Assembly (NCBI GenBank): GCA_017542475.1
Contig: JAFXXD010000019.1
Location: 39,409-103,408 of the forward strand
Source of the DNA: Ruminococcus sp.
Lineage (GTDB): Bacteria; Bacillota; Clostridia; Oscillospirales; Ruminococcaceae
DNA: 64,000 nt
Direction of reading: 5' to 3'
The notes beneath the pieces are model-generated. The model saw nothing but the letters and a program-made list of their open reading frames with translations. It had not been told where the DNA came from and did no database searches. The position numbers and the translations under genes are program-made. Shown here piece by piece: positions 52,183 to 64,000 of this stretch (position 1 is the first letter of the stretch; each line of letters opens with the position of its first letter).

Positions 52183-55056
52183 ATGAAAAAGATAAAGAAA
52201 ATACTAAATTCGGGGATCAGCCTTGTGCTCGGCGCTTCACTTGCTGCCGCACCTGTTCTCGACAAGGGCTTCCTGTTCACGGTGGGCGCCGATACCGACG
52301 GCGGTATCGTCTTCTACGTCTCACCCGACGGAAGCGACAGCGGCGACGGCTCTCTCACCTCGCCGTTCAAGTCCCTCGAAGCCGCACGTGACGCCGTAAG
52401 AAAGGTAAACGGCAATATGACGAGCGACATCACTGTCTACCTCAGAGGCGGCGACTACCGCCTGACCGAGCCCGTCGTGTTCGACACCCGCGATTCGGGC
52501 AAGAACGGCTACACGATAAGCTACAAGGCTTACGCCGGTGAAACTCCTGTCATCAACGGCTCCGAGAAGGTTACGGGCTGGGAAAAGTACAATGACAAGC
52601 TGTGGGCGGCTCCTCTCGACCGCGACTACAAGCTCCGCAACCTCTACGTCAATGACCGCCGCGCCAATATGGGCAGCGTGCGTGTACAGTCCAAGGGCGG
52701 CTACGGCAAGTACAACATCACAGCGGGACAGGCTGACTGGGCTTGGGATTCGGGCACTAAGGACGACGGCTCGTCCTACGCGGATAACGCAATGCCGAAG
52801 ATAACCTCGAACTTCGACGACCTCGAGATTATCAACGGCACTACATGGAACGAGAACATTGTATGTACGCGCGATGTCAAGTACGAGAACGGCTCGGTCG
52901 TTCTGTTGTATCAGCAGCCCTACGGCTCTATCGCGCAGACTCCGGGCTGGGGAGCGGGCTTCTCGACGGGCGGTACACATACCATATATAATGCATTCTC
53001 GTTTGTGGACGACCCCGGTGAGTTCTACTTTGACAAGACAGCAAAGAAGCTCTACTACTATCCGCGTCAGGACGATGATATGACCACCGCAGACGTTGAA
53101 GCTCCTATCGCGGAGCAGCTCATCGTGGTAGAGGGCAAGAGTACTTCCGACCGCGTTGAGAACCTCTCGTTCAGCGGTATCACCTTCGCGAATACGGACT
53201 ATCAGCTCACGGACGTTGCGGGCTCGCACGGCAAGACGACCTGTCAGGCGGCTCAGACATATACAGCCTTCGCGGACTCGAACTGGCACAGCAAGAAGTA
53301 TGAGATGGTCGATACTCTCCCCGCTGCTGTCCACGTTCGGAGCGGCAAGAACATCAGGTTCACAAACAACGTTATCAAGCATACAGGCGCTGACGGTATC
53401 TCTATGACGAACGATGTTGTCAGCTCCGAGATAAGCGCCAACTACATAACCGATATCACCTCGAGCGGTATCACCATCGGTCACCCTCAGCACATCTACA
53501 TAGGCGACGCTGCGGGCAACAACCACGAGCTCTTTCCGAAGGGCGTCGAGGGTCTCTGTACGGATATACTCATCTCGCAGAATATGCTGTACGATATCAG
53601 CGTTGTACACGGCTTCGGCGGCTGCGCTGCTATCACCTGCTACTACACCGACAACGCAAGGGTGCTCAGCAACACTATTGAAAAGACCGCATACAACGGT
53701 ATCCATATGGGCTGGGGCTGGTGCAACTTCAAGGACAGCGAGACCTCGCGCAACAATATGATATGCTACAACCGCGTTATCAACTCGCTGAACCGTCTCC
53801 ACGACAGCGGCGGTATCTACACGATCGGTCAGATGCCCGGCACAGTTATCAACGAGAACTACGTTCAGGGCATACCCGCGGCGGGACAGTGGCAGCCGAC
53901 TTACGGTCTCCACAACGACGAGGGTACAGCCTACATCGAGGAGAACGACAACGTTCTTGAGATAAGCCCGAATGTTACCTACACCATCAACTGCGAGGAC
54001 TACGGTCAGAAGCACCACCTCAAGATAAAGCGCACATACGCGACAGTCAGCAGAATGGGCAAGAACCCGCCCGACTCCGACATCGACCCCATAATCGTCG
54101 TTTCCGACAACGTATGGCCGTTCGAGCAGTACAAGATATGCCTTGACTCGGGCGTTTCCGATGAGAACCGCGCACTCGTTCCGAGGAGCGTGACCTCCGC
54201 CGCTAACTTCGTCTTCCCCGCAAGCTGCGAGACTACCTGCTCAAGCAAGCTCCCGATACGCAAGGGCGACGGTGTAGTGTGGATAGCTCCCGACAACACG
54301 ACCACATTCACCGCAGGCAAGACGATGACAAAGGCGGCTACAAACTCGACAACGATAAAGACTCCCGCAGAGGAGGGCGAGTACAGGATATATGTCACCG
54401 ACGCGAGCGGCAAGATACTCAGCAAGTCTGACCACATTCTCCGCCTCAAGGGCACAGGCGACGTCAGCGACTACATACAGGCTGAAAAGTTCAGCGCACA
54501 GAGCGGCGTTGACCTCGAAAGCTGTGAAGAGGGCGGACAGGACGTCGGCTACATCGAGGACGGCGACTACATCGGCTTCAAGAACATCGACTTCAAGGGC
54601 GGCGAGGCGAAATCGGCTGATTTCCGCGTTGCTTCAAATGCTGACGGCGGTACTATAGAGGTACGCTTAGGCAGTGCAGACGGCACAAAGATAGGCGAGG
54701 TCGAGGTCGGCAATACAGGCGGCTGGCAGAAGTGGCAGACAGTCACCTGCGACATCGACAACACAACAGGCGTACACGACGTTTACCTCGTATTCAGGGG
54801 CGGCGAGAGCTACCTCTTCAACCTCAACTGGTGGAAGCTCAACTTCCCCGAGGGCCTTGAGGACACCGTTATCAAGGGCGATCTCAACGGCGACAAGATA
54901 GTCGATACGTTCGACCTTATACTCATTCGTCAGGCGGCAGAGACAGGCGACGCCGACTACTTCGACGCAGCCGACCTCAACGATGACGGCGCGATAAACG
55001 CCGACGATGTACAGCTCCACTCGGACTACATACTCGGCAAGATAAAGAGCTTTTAA
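52183..55056 (+). CDS. Secreted GH141-like beta-helix enzyme with CBM6 and dockerin
   Basis: 957 residues. Signal peptide about 1-25. FYVSPDGSDSGDGSLTSPF-type start and LEAARDAVRK open a right-handed parallel beta-helix (about 45-590) with rungs such as NVIKHTGADGISM, NYITDITSSGITIG and NTIEKTAYNGIHMGW. This matches GH141 (alpha-L-fucosidases and xylanases), but other beta-helix families cannot be excluded. A further region (about 620-755), a CBM6-like module (about 765-885) and a type I dockerin (GDLNGDKIVDTFDLIL and ADLNDDGAINADDVQ) follow. GAAGGGGG ribosome site. First gene of the operon with GH2. Confidence 0.85.
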   Translation: MKKIKKILNSGISLVLGASLAAAPVLDKGFLFTVGADTDGGIVFYVSPDGSDSGDGSLTSPFKSLEAARDAVRKVNGNMTSDITVYLRGGDYRLTEPVVFDTRDSGKNGYTISYKAYAGETPVINGSEKVTGWEKYNDKLWAAPLDRDYKLRNLYVNDRRANMGSVRVQSKGGYGKYNITAGQADWAWDSGTKDDGSSYADNAMPKITSNFDDLEIINGTTWNENIVCTRDVKYENGSVVLLYQQPYGSIAQTPGWGAGFSTGGTHTIYNAFSFVDDPGEFYFDKTAKKLYYYPRQDDDMTTADVEAPIAEQLIVVEGKSTSDRVENLSFSGITFANTDYQLTDVAGSHGKTTCQAAQTYTAFADSNWHSKKYEMVDTLPAAVHVRSGKNIRFTNNVIKHTGADGISMTNDVVSSEISANYITDITSSGITIGHPQHIYIGDAAGNNHELFPKGVEGLCTDILISQNMLYDISVVHGFGGCAAITCYYTDNARVLSNTIEKTAYNGIHMGWGWCNFKDSETSRNNMICYNRVINSLNRLHDSGGIYTIGQMPGTVINENYVQGIPAAGQWQPTYGLHNDEGTAYIEENDNVLEISPNVTYTINCEDYGQKHHLKIKRTYATVSRMGKNPPDSDIDPIIVVSDNVWPFEQYKICLDSGVSDENRALVPRSVTSAANFVFPASCETTCSSKLPIRKGDGVVWIAPDNTTTFTAGKTMTKAATNSTTIKTPAEEGEYRIYVTDASGKILSKSDHILRLKGTGDVSDYIQAEKFSAQSGVDLESCEEGGQDVGYIEDGDYIGFKNIDFKGGEAKSADFRVASNADGGTIEVRLGSADGTKIGEVEVGNTGGWQKWQTVTCDIDNTTGVHDVYLVFRGGESYLFNLNWWKLNFPEGLEDTVIKGDLNGDKIVDTFDLILIRQAAETGDADYFDAADLNDDGAINADDVQLHSDYILGKIKSF

Positions 55057-55063
55057 GGAATAG

Positions 55064-59359
<4,296 letters not shown>

Positions 59360-59374
59360 CAGCATTTTTTACAG

Positions 59375-59397
59375 AGCCCGCAGATAATCTGCGGGCT
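59375..59397 (+). terminator. Terminator of the GH141-GH2 operon
   Basis: Ten-pair stem AGCCCGCAGA/TCTGCGGGCT with a three-base loop and TTTGTTAT behind it. Confidence 0.88.
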
Positions 59398-59477
59398 TTG
59401 TTATAGTTTTTAGTTATATGGTGCAAACAAGAAAACCGTTATCATAGGGAAACAAATATAGTAAATCCTGCCTTTTA

Positions 59478-59486
59478 TGTTATAAT
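59478..59486 (+). promoter_or_regulatory. Extended -10 promoter of sufC
   Basis: TGT-TATAAT at 59478-59486; no convincing -35 at 17 bp, so the extended -10 probably carries recognition. Confidence 0.65.
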
Positions 59487-59517
59487 ATTATCAATCAATG
59501 TGAAAGGAAAGCCAAAA

Positions 59518-60246
59518 ATGCTTGAACTGAAAAACATCTCCTTCAATATAGACGACGGCGACGGGAAAAGCGAGATAATCCGCGATATATCCCTCACTGT
59601 CCCCGATAACAGATTCGTTGTCATCACGGGTCCGAACGGCGGCGGAAAGTCCACGCTCGCACGTCTTATCGCGGGCATTCATCCGCTCACATCGGGCAAT
59701 ATCATCTTCGACGGCACCGACATAACCGATATGTCCATAACCGACCGTGCCCGTATGGGTATAGGCTTTGCATTCCAGCAGCCTGTCCGCTTCAAGGGTC
59801 TGACAGTGCTCGACCTGCTCAGGATAGCCTCGGGCAGCAGGATTAGCGTCGGCGAGGCGTGCGACTACCTCTCGGAGGTCGGGCTCTGCGCGAAGGAGTA
59901 CATTGACCGCGAGGTGAATTCGTCGCTGTCGGGCGGCGAGCTCAAGCGTATCGAGATAGCGACAATTCTTGCCCGTGACGTGAAGCTCGCGGTATTCGAC
60001 GAACCCGAGGCAGGCATCGACCTGTGGAGCTTCAACAACCTTATCCGCATATTCGAGAAGATGCGACAGTCCGACAAGAACAGGACTATCCTTGTCATTT
60101 CGCATCAGGAGCGCATACTCAACATCGCCGACGAGATAATCGTGCTCGCCGACGGAAAGATACTCAAGCATGGTAATAGAGACGAGATACTCCCCGACAT
60201 AATCGGCACTCAGTACGCCTCGGGCGTGTGCTCGCGAATCGAATAA
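59518..60246 (+). CDS. sufC: Fe-S cluster assembly ATPase SufC
   Basis: 242 residues, soluble ABC-type ATPase of Fe-S cluster assembly. Walker A TGPNGGGKST, Q-loop FAFQQPVRFKG (a SufC hallmark), signature LSGGELKRIEIA and Walker B AVFDEPEAGID. Start at ATG 59518, nine bases after AAGGA; the GTG at 59500 overlaps the ribosome site. Followed 15 bp on by sufB. Confidence 0.95.
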   Translation: MLELKNISFNIDDGDGKSEIIRDISLTVPDNRFVVITGPNGGGKSTLARLIAGIHPLTSGNIIFDGTDITDMSITDRARMGIGFAFQQPVRFKGLTVLDLLRIASGSRISVGEACDYLSEVGLCAKEYIDREVNSSLSGGELKRIEIATILARDVKLAVFDEPEAGIDLWSFNNLIRIFEKMRQSDKNRTILVISHQERILNIADEIIVLADGKILKHGNRDEILPDIIGTQYASGVCSRIE

Positions 60247-60261
60247 GGAGGCTGTAATACG

Positions 60262-61185
60262 ATGAATATTGATACTATCCAGCAGAGACTTCTCGAAGAA
60301 GTCGCAGACCTCCACGATGTTCCCGAGGGAGCATACAACCTCCGCGCGAACGGCAAGTCCGTCGGCAGGAACACGACCGCGAACATAGACATTCAGTCCA
60401 AGCCCGAGGGCAGCGGCATAGATATCCGCATAAAGGACGGCACCACCAACGAGAGTGTGCATATCCCCGTCGTTCTCAGCGAGAGCGGCATAAAGGAGAC
60501 TGTGTACAACGACTTCTTCATCGGCGAGAACTGCGACGTCCTCATAGTTGCGGGCTGCGGCATTGACAACTGCGGCAATCAGGACTCGCAGCACAACGGC
60601 ATACACCGCTTCTTCGTGGGCAAGAACTCGCGTATCCGCTACGTCGAGAAGCACTACGGCTCGGGAGACGGCAGCGGCAAGCGTATCCTTGATCCCGTGA
60701 CCGAGGTCTATATGGAGGAGGGAAGCACTGTCGAGATGGAGATGGCTCAGATAAAGGGCGTTGATTCCACTGAGCGCACTACTATCGCTGAGCTGAAGGA
60801 GGGCGCAAAGCTAGTGGTACGCGAGCGCCTGATGACCCACGGCGAGCAGCACGCTCTGAGCGTGTACAAGGTAAGCCTCAACGGCGACGGATCAAGTGCG
60901 GACGTCGTTTCGCGCTCCGTTGCGAGAGATACCTCGTATCAGAAGTTCGACGCCTGCATTATCGGAAATGCAGCCTGCTCGGGACATACCGAGTGTGACT
61001 CCATTATTATGGACAGCGGACGCATACTTGCTGTTCCGTCGCTCGAAGCCAACAACATCGACGCGGCTCTTGTTCACGAGGCGGCTATCGGCAAGATAGC
61101 GGGCGACCAGCTCATCAAGCTGATGACGCTCGGTCTGACTGAATCCGAAGCGGAGGAGCAGATAATCAACGGATTCCTCAAATGA
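60262..61185 (+). CDS. sufB: SufB/SufD-family Fe-S assembly scaffold (short form)
   Basis: 307 residues, well short of the roughly 470 of classical SufB. The core beta-helix is present (IHRFFVGKNSRIRYVEKHYG, SLNGDGSSADVVSRSVARD and ACSGHTECDSIIM), and the C-terminal helix with EAAIGKIAGDQL matches the SufB motif that carries its ligand Glu. With sufC alone and no sufS, sufU or sufD nearby, this fits the minimal two-gene Suf-like system of anaerobes. Confidence 0.93.
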   Translation: MNIDTIQQRLLEEVADLHDVPEGAYNLRANGKSVGRNTTANIDIQSKPEGSGIDIRIKDGTTNESVHIPVVLSESGIKETVYNDFFIGENCDVLIVAGCGIDNCGNQDSQHNGIHRFFVGKNSRIRYVEKHYGSGDGSGKRILDPVTEVYMEEGSTVEMEMAQIKGVDSTERTTIAELKEGAKLVVRERLMTHGEQHALSVYKVSLNGDGSSADVVSRSVARDTSYQKFDACIIGNAACSGHTECDSIIMDSGRILAVPSLEANNIDAALVHEAAIGKIAGDQLIKLMTLGLTESEAEEQIINGFLK

Positions 61186-61235
61186 GAGCAGTATACACGA
61201 GGGACAGCATAAGGCTGCTTCCATTAACGGAACGT

Positions 61236-61270
61236 ATTACCGAGCCTGAATCAGGGCTCGGTAATTTTTT
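61236..61270 (+). terminator. Terminator of sufCB
   Basis: Stem ATTACCGAGCC/GGGCTCGGTAAT around a TGAATCA loop, followed by six T. Confidence 0.93.
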
Positions 61271-61324
61271 GTCACGATTCCTACAGACGGAGCTTCCACA
61301 AGCAGTCTTTTTTTGTTATAGATA

Positions 61325-61353
61325 TTGCCATTTCCAAAATCATATGCTATAAT
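61325..61353 (+). promoter_or_regulatory. Sigma-A promoter of the HD-GYP gene
   Basis: TTGCCA (61325-61330), 17 bp, TATAAT (61348-61353) with TGC before it. Confidence 0.87.
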
Positions 61354-61387
61354 ATAGTATATATATGTTCTTGTGGAGCGTGATACT

Positions 61388-63481
61388 ATGAGCAAAGCTG
61401 AATCCGTCAGAAAACAAAAACCTGTCTATGTGATACTTCTGTGCGTGGTGTCCTTCGGACTGAATATGTTCGGAGCCTTCATTTGCAGCAAATTCGGGCT
61501 GAATCTCTACCTCGACACGGTGGGCACTGTCCTCGCGGCTGTGTGCGGAGGCTATATCCCCGGTATACTCGTCGCGTTCTGCACGACCTTCATCAAGGGC
61601 ATATCCGACCACGAGGCGCTGTTCTACAGCCTGTGCGGAATGCTGATGGCTGTCTGCGGAGCTTTCTTCTCGAAGCATAAATTCTTCAATAACTTCTTCA
61701 AGACTGTCGCGACGATACCGATATTCACGCTCGTCGCAGTTATCCCCGACAGTATCCTCACATGGTTCCTCTACCCCGAGAGCCAGACCACGTTCGGTGA
61801 TCAGCTCTCGTCCGACTTTAGGATAGAGCTCGCGGACAAGTCCATAACTGTTCTTGTTGTATTCTTCATATTCATTCTGCTCCCGAAGACGCTGCTGGAA
61901 AAGTTCAGATATCAGGTGCTCTATCAGGCTCCGCTCACGCGCGAGATGGAGAAGGCGGTCCGCAAAAACCGCCCGCGCTCGCTGTCCATAAACATCAAGA
62001 TAGCGCTGATACTCACGCTCGCCTCCTTCCTTATCGCGGGCTCGTCCACGATAATCAGCTTCGTGCTCTACAGGGACGCCACTATCCACGACCACGAGAG
62101 CATTGCCGCGGGTGTTGCTGAGGTCGCGGCAAGCACTATCGACGCAGATATGGTCGATGAATACATTGCCGAGGGTGAAGCCGCAGAGGGCTACTCCGAC
62201 ACGGAGAACCGCCTGTATATGCTCCGAAACAGTCACCCCGACATTCTCTACATCTACGTTTACAAGATTGAGAAGGACGGCTGCCACGTCGTATTCGACC
62301 TCGATACCGACGACGTTGCGGGCGCGGAGGCAGGCGATATCCAGTCATTCGACGACTCGTTCGATGCCCTTATCCCCGACCTGCTCGCGGGAAAGCAGAT
62401 AGAGCCGATAATCACCGACGATTCCTACGGCTGGCTGATGACGGTCTACAAGCCCGTATACAACAGTGACGGAGAGTGCGTATGCTACGCGGCGGCTGAC
62501 ATCTCGATGAATGACATCGTCGCCTATCAGGAGCGCTTCATCGCTAAGCTGATAGCGCTGTTCGTAGGCTTCTTCATAATCATCATCGCGATCAGCCTGT
62601 GGTTCGTCCGCAGCAACCTCCTCACCCCCGTCAATACAATCGCATACAGCGCGGGAGCCTTTGCCTTCAACAACGACGGCGCTATTGAGAAGAGCGTCGA
62701 ACGGCTGAAGGGGCTCGATATCCGCACGGGCGACGAAATAGAGAACCTCTACCTCGCCTTCGTCAAGACGACGGAGGACAGCGTGCGCTACGTTGAGGAC
62801 ATAAGGGAAAAGACCGAGACTATCTCGAAGATGCAGAACGGACTGATAATGGTACTCGCCGACCTCGTCGAGAGCCGCGACAAGTGCACCGGCGACCACG
62901 TCCGCAAGACTGCCGAGTACGCTCGTATAATTATGACCGAGATGAAGAAGCGCGGAATGTATCCCGAGCAGCTCACCGACGAGTTCATCAACGACGTGAT
63001 GAATGCAGCTCCGCTCCACGATATAGGCAAGATACACGTTTCGGACGTGATACTCAACAAGCCCGCAAGGCTTACGGATGAGGAATTCACGCAGATGCAG
63101 AAGCATACCACCCTCGGAAGCCATATCATCGACCGCGCGATCGATATGGTGCCCGATTCGGCGTACCTCCGCGAGGCGAAGAACCTCTCGGAGTACCACC
63201 ACGAAAAGTGGAACGGCAAGGGCTATCCTCACGGACTGAGCGGCGAGGACATACCGCTTTCGGCGCGTATAATGGCTGTTGCGGACGTATTCGACGCTCT
63301 TGTTTCGCGCAGGAGCTACAAGGAGCCCTTCACCTTTGAAAAGGCAATGGATATAATCCGCACGGACGCAGGAACTCACTTCGACCCGCTCGTAGCCGAG
63401 GCTTTCCTCGGAGCAGAGGACGAGGTGCGCAGAGTAGCGGAGAGCTTCAGCAAAGAGGCAGCTTCTAAGTATAAGGGATAA
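61388..63481 (+). CDS. Membrane HD-GYP phosphodiesterase with extracellular sensor
   Basis: 697 residues. An N-terminal set of about five membrane helices (about 12-175; GLNLYLDTVGTVLAAVCGGYIPGILVAF) looks like an ECF-transporter S-component or 5TM sensor. Then one helix (about 205-230), an extracellular Cache-like domain (about 235-380), another helix (about 388-412), a HAMP-like stretch and the HD-GYP domain. HD is His544-Asp545 (PLHDIGKIHVSD) and GYP is at 612-614 (NGKGYP), so cyclic-di-GMP hydrolysis is likely. The N-terminal membrane module on an HD-GYP protein is unusual. Start at ATG 61388 behind GGAG. Confidence 0.9.
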   Translation: MSKAESVRKQKPVYVILLCVVSFGLNMFGAFICSKFGLNLYLDTVGTVLAAVCGGYIPGILVAFCTTFIKGISDHEALFYSLCGMLMAVCGAFFSKHKFFNNFFKTVATIPIFTLVAVIPDSILTWFLYPESQTTFGDQLSSDFRIELADKSITVLVVFFIFILLPKTLLEKFRYQVLYQAPLTREMEKAVRKNRPRSLSINIKIALILTLASFLIAGSSTIISFVLYRDATIHDHESIAAGVAEVAASTIDADMVDEYIAEGEAAEGYSDTENRLYMLRNSHPDILYIYVYKIEKDGCHVVFDLDTDDVAGAEAGDIQSFDDSFDALIPDLLAGKQIEPIITDDSYGWLMTVYKPVYNSDGECVCYAAADISMNDIVAYQERFIAKLIALFVGFFIIIIAISLWFVRSNLLTPVNTIAYSAGAFAFNNDGAIEKSVERLKGLDIRTGDEIENLYLAFVKTTEDSVRYVEDIREKTETISKMQNGLIMVLADLVESRDKCTGDHVRKTAEYARIIMTEMKKRGMYPEQLTDEFINDVMNAAPLHDIGKIHVSDVILNKPARLTDEEFTQMQKHTTLGSHIIDRAIDMVPDSAYLREAKNLSEYHHEKWNGKGYPHGLSGEDIPLSARIMAVADVFDALVSRRSYKEPFTFEKAMDIIRTDAGTHFDPLVAEAFLGAEDEVRRVAESFSKEAASKYKG

Positions 63482-63483
63482 GA

Positions 63484-63517
63484 AAAAGCAGGCAGACTTT
63501 TAAGTCTGCCTGCTTTT
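63484..63517. terminator. Bidirectional terminator
   Basis: Stem AAAAGCAGGCAGACTT/AAGTCTGCCTGCTTTT between the convergent HD-GYP and ilvE genes. Confidence 0.93.
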
Positions 63518-63552
63518 ATGTAATTCTGATGTAAGAACTGTAATCTCACGCA

Positions 63553-64000
63553 TTATTCAACGGGAACGATCCAGCCGAATGTATCCTCGATCTTGCCCCA
63601 CTGGATACCTGTCATTGTATCGTAGAGCATCTGCGAGATCTTGCCGATCTTGTTGCCGTTTATCTCCATAACCTTGTCATTCCACTTGAGGTGACCAACA
63701 GGCGAGATTACAGCGGCTGTACCTGTACCGAATACCTCGTCGAGCTTGCCTGCGTCGTAAGCGTCAGCGATCTCCTGAATGTCGATGCGTCTCTCCTCGA
63801 CTGTCAGACCCTTGCTCTTGCATACCTCGATAGCGGACTTTCTTGTGATACCGGGGAGGATAGAGCCCTGAAGCATAGGAGTTACGACCTTGCCGTCGAT
63901 AACGAAGAAGATGTTCATAGCGCCGACGTCCTCGAGGTACTTCTGCTCAACGCCGTCGAGCCAGAGGACCTGTGAGTAGTTCTGCTTGTGAGCCTCGTCC
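63553..64000 (-). CDS. ilvE: Branched-chain amino acid aminotransferase, C-terminal part
   Basis: The 3' end of a fold IV (class IV) PLP aminotransferase; the gene begins beyond the window edge. In frame to the edge it reads [32 protein letters not shown], then [19 protein letters not shown] and [17 protein letters not shown], the IlvE signature. It would transfer the amino group of leucine, isoleucine or valine to 2-oxoglutarate. Confidence 0.95.
   Translation of the reverse strand, partial: DEAHKQNYSQVLWLDGVEQKYLEDVGAMNIFFVIDGKVVTPMLQGSILPGITRKSAIEVCKSKGLTVEERRIDIQEIADAYDAGKLDEVFGTGTAAVISPVGHLKWNDKVMEINGNKIGKISQMLYDTMTGIQWGKIEDTFGWIVPVE

Overview
The window reads as chromosomal DNA of a cellulosome-forming gut or rumen Firmicute of the Oscillospiraceae (Ruminococcus-like). 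Reasons: four large secreted glycoside hydrolases end in type I dockerin modules; gram-positive housekeeping genes are present (hprK, whiA, rapZ, a WhiA-DnaE-PfkA run, DUF951, UPF0210); sigma-A promoters are easy to read (several are TTGACA or TTGCAT, 17 bp, TATAAT); and Shine-Dalgarno sites are strong. Coding DNA is GC-rich. No rRNA, tRNA, CRISPR array, transposase or integrase was seen. The species cannot be fixed from the sequence alone.

Layout. 1-4.7 kb (minus): a permease, ATPase, response regulator and histidine kinase operon, with a likely regulator site at its promoter. 4.8-5.8 kb (minus): serine acetyltransferase. 6.1-11.2 kb (plus): a three-gene operon behind a perfect consensus promoter, encoding a TerB-N/TerB-C protein, a BrxD-like (DUF2791) P-loop ATPase and an Lhr/BrxHI-like helicase. 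This is the best candidate for a little-described, defence-like DNA-processing system. 11.3-17.1 kb: a small heavy-metal-associated protein, ackA, rpsO-pnp (minus) and an AT-rich zinc-ribbon membrane protein (minus). 17.3-20.1 kb: rpe followed by RnfD-, RnfE- and RnfA-like membrane proteins that lack most of the usual cofactor residues and have no RnfB, RnfC or RnfG beside them. 20.3-29.9 kb: a membrane-anchored protein, then hprK-murB-rapZ, whiA-dnaE and pfkA. 30.2-36.2 kb: an S1-domain protein and a small unknown (both minus), then DUF951-prfA-tsaC-coaE-M18 peptidase.

36.2-43.1 kb (minus) holds a GH97-GH95 dockerin operon; 52.2-59.4 kb (plus) holds a GH141-like and GH2 dockerin operon. The two promoters share a 25-bp element directly upstream of and into the -35 box, which suggests common control. 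The likely activities (alpha-L-fucosidase, alpha-galactosidase, beta-galactosidase) would suit fucosylated, galactosylated side chains of plant or host glycans. Between them lie lrp-aminotransferase-ispE, a PHP phosphoesterase, an ACT protein with UPF0210, a DUF1275 membrane protein, a GNAT enzyme, a sugar-kinase-like protein and a HAD phosphatase. 59.5-64 kb: a two-gene SufC-SufB system, an HD-GYP receptor and the 3' part of a branched-chain aminotransferase.

Intergenic gaps are rich in short dispersed palindromic repeats starting GTAGGG, a larger hairpin element and a second, 170-bp class repeat. The tetramer GGCC is almost absent and CATG is scarce, which looks like strong restriction-site avoidance or a methylation-driven mutational bias.
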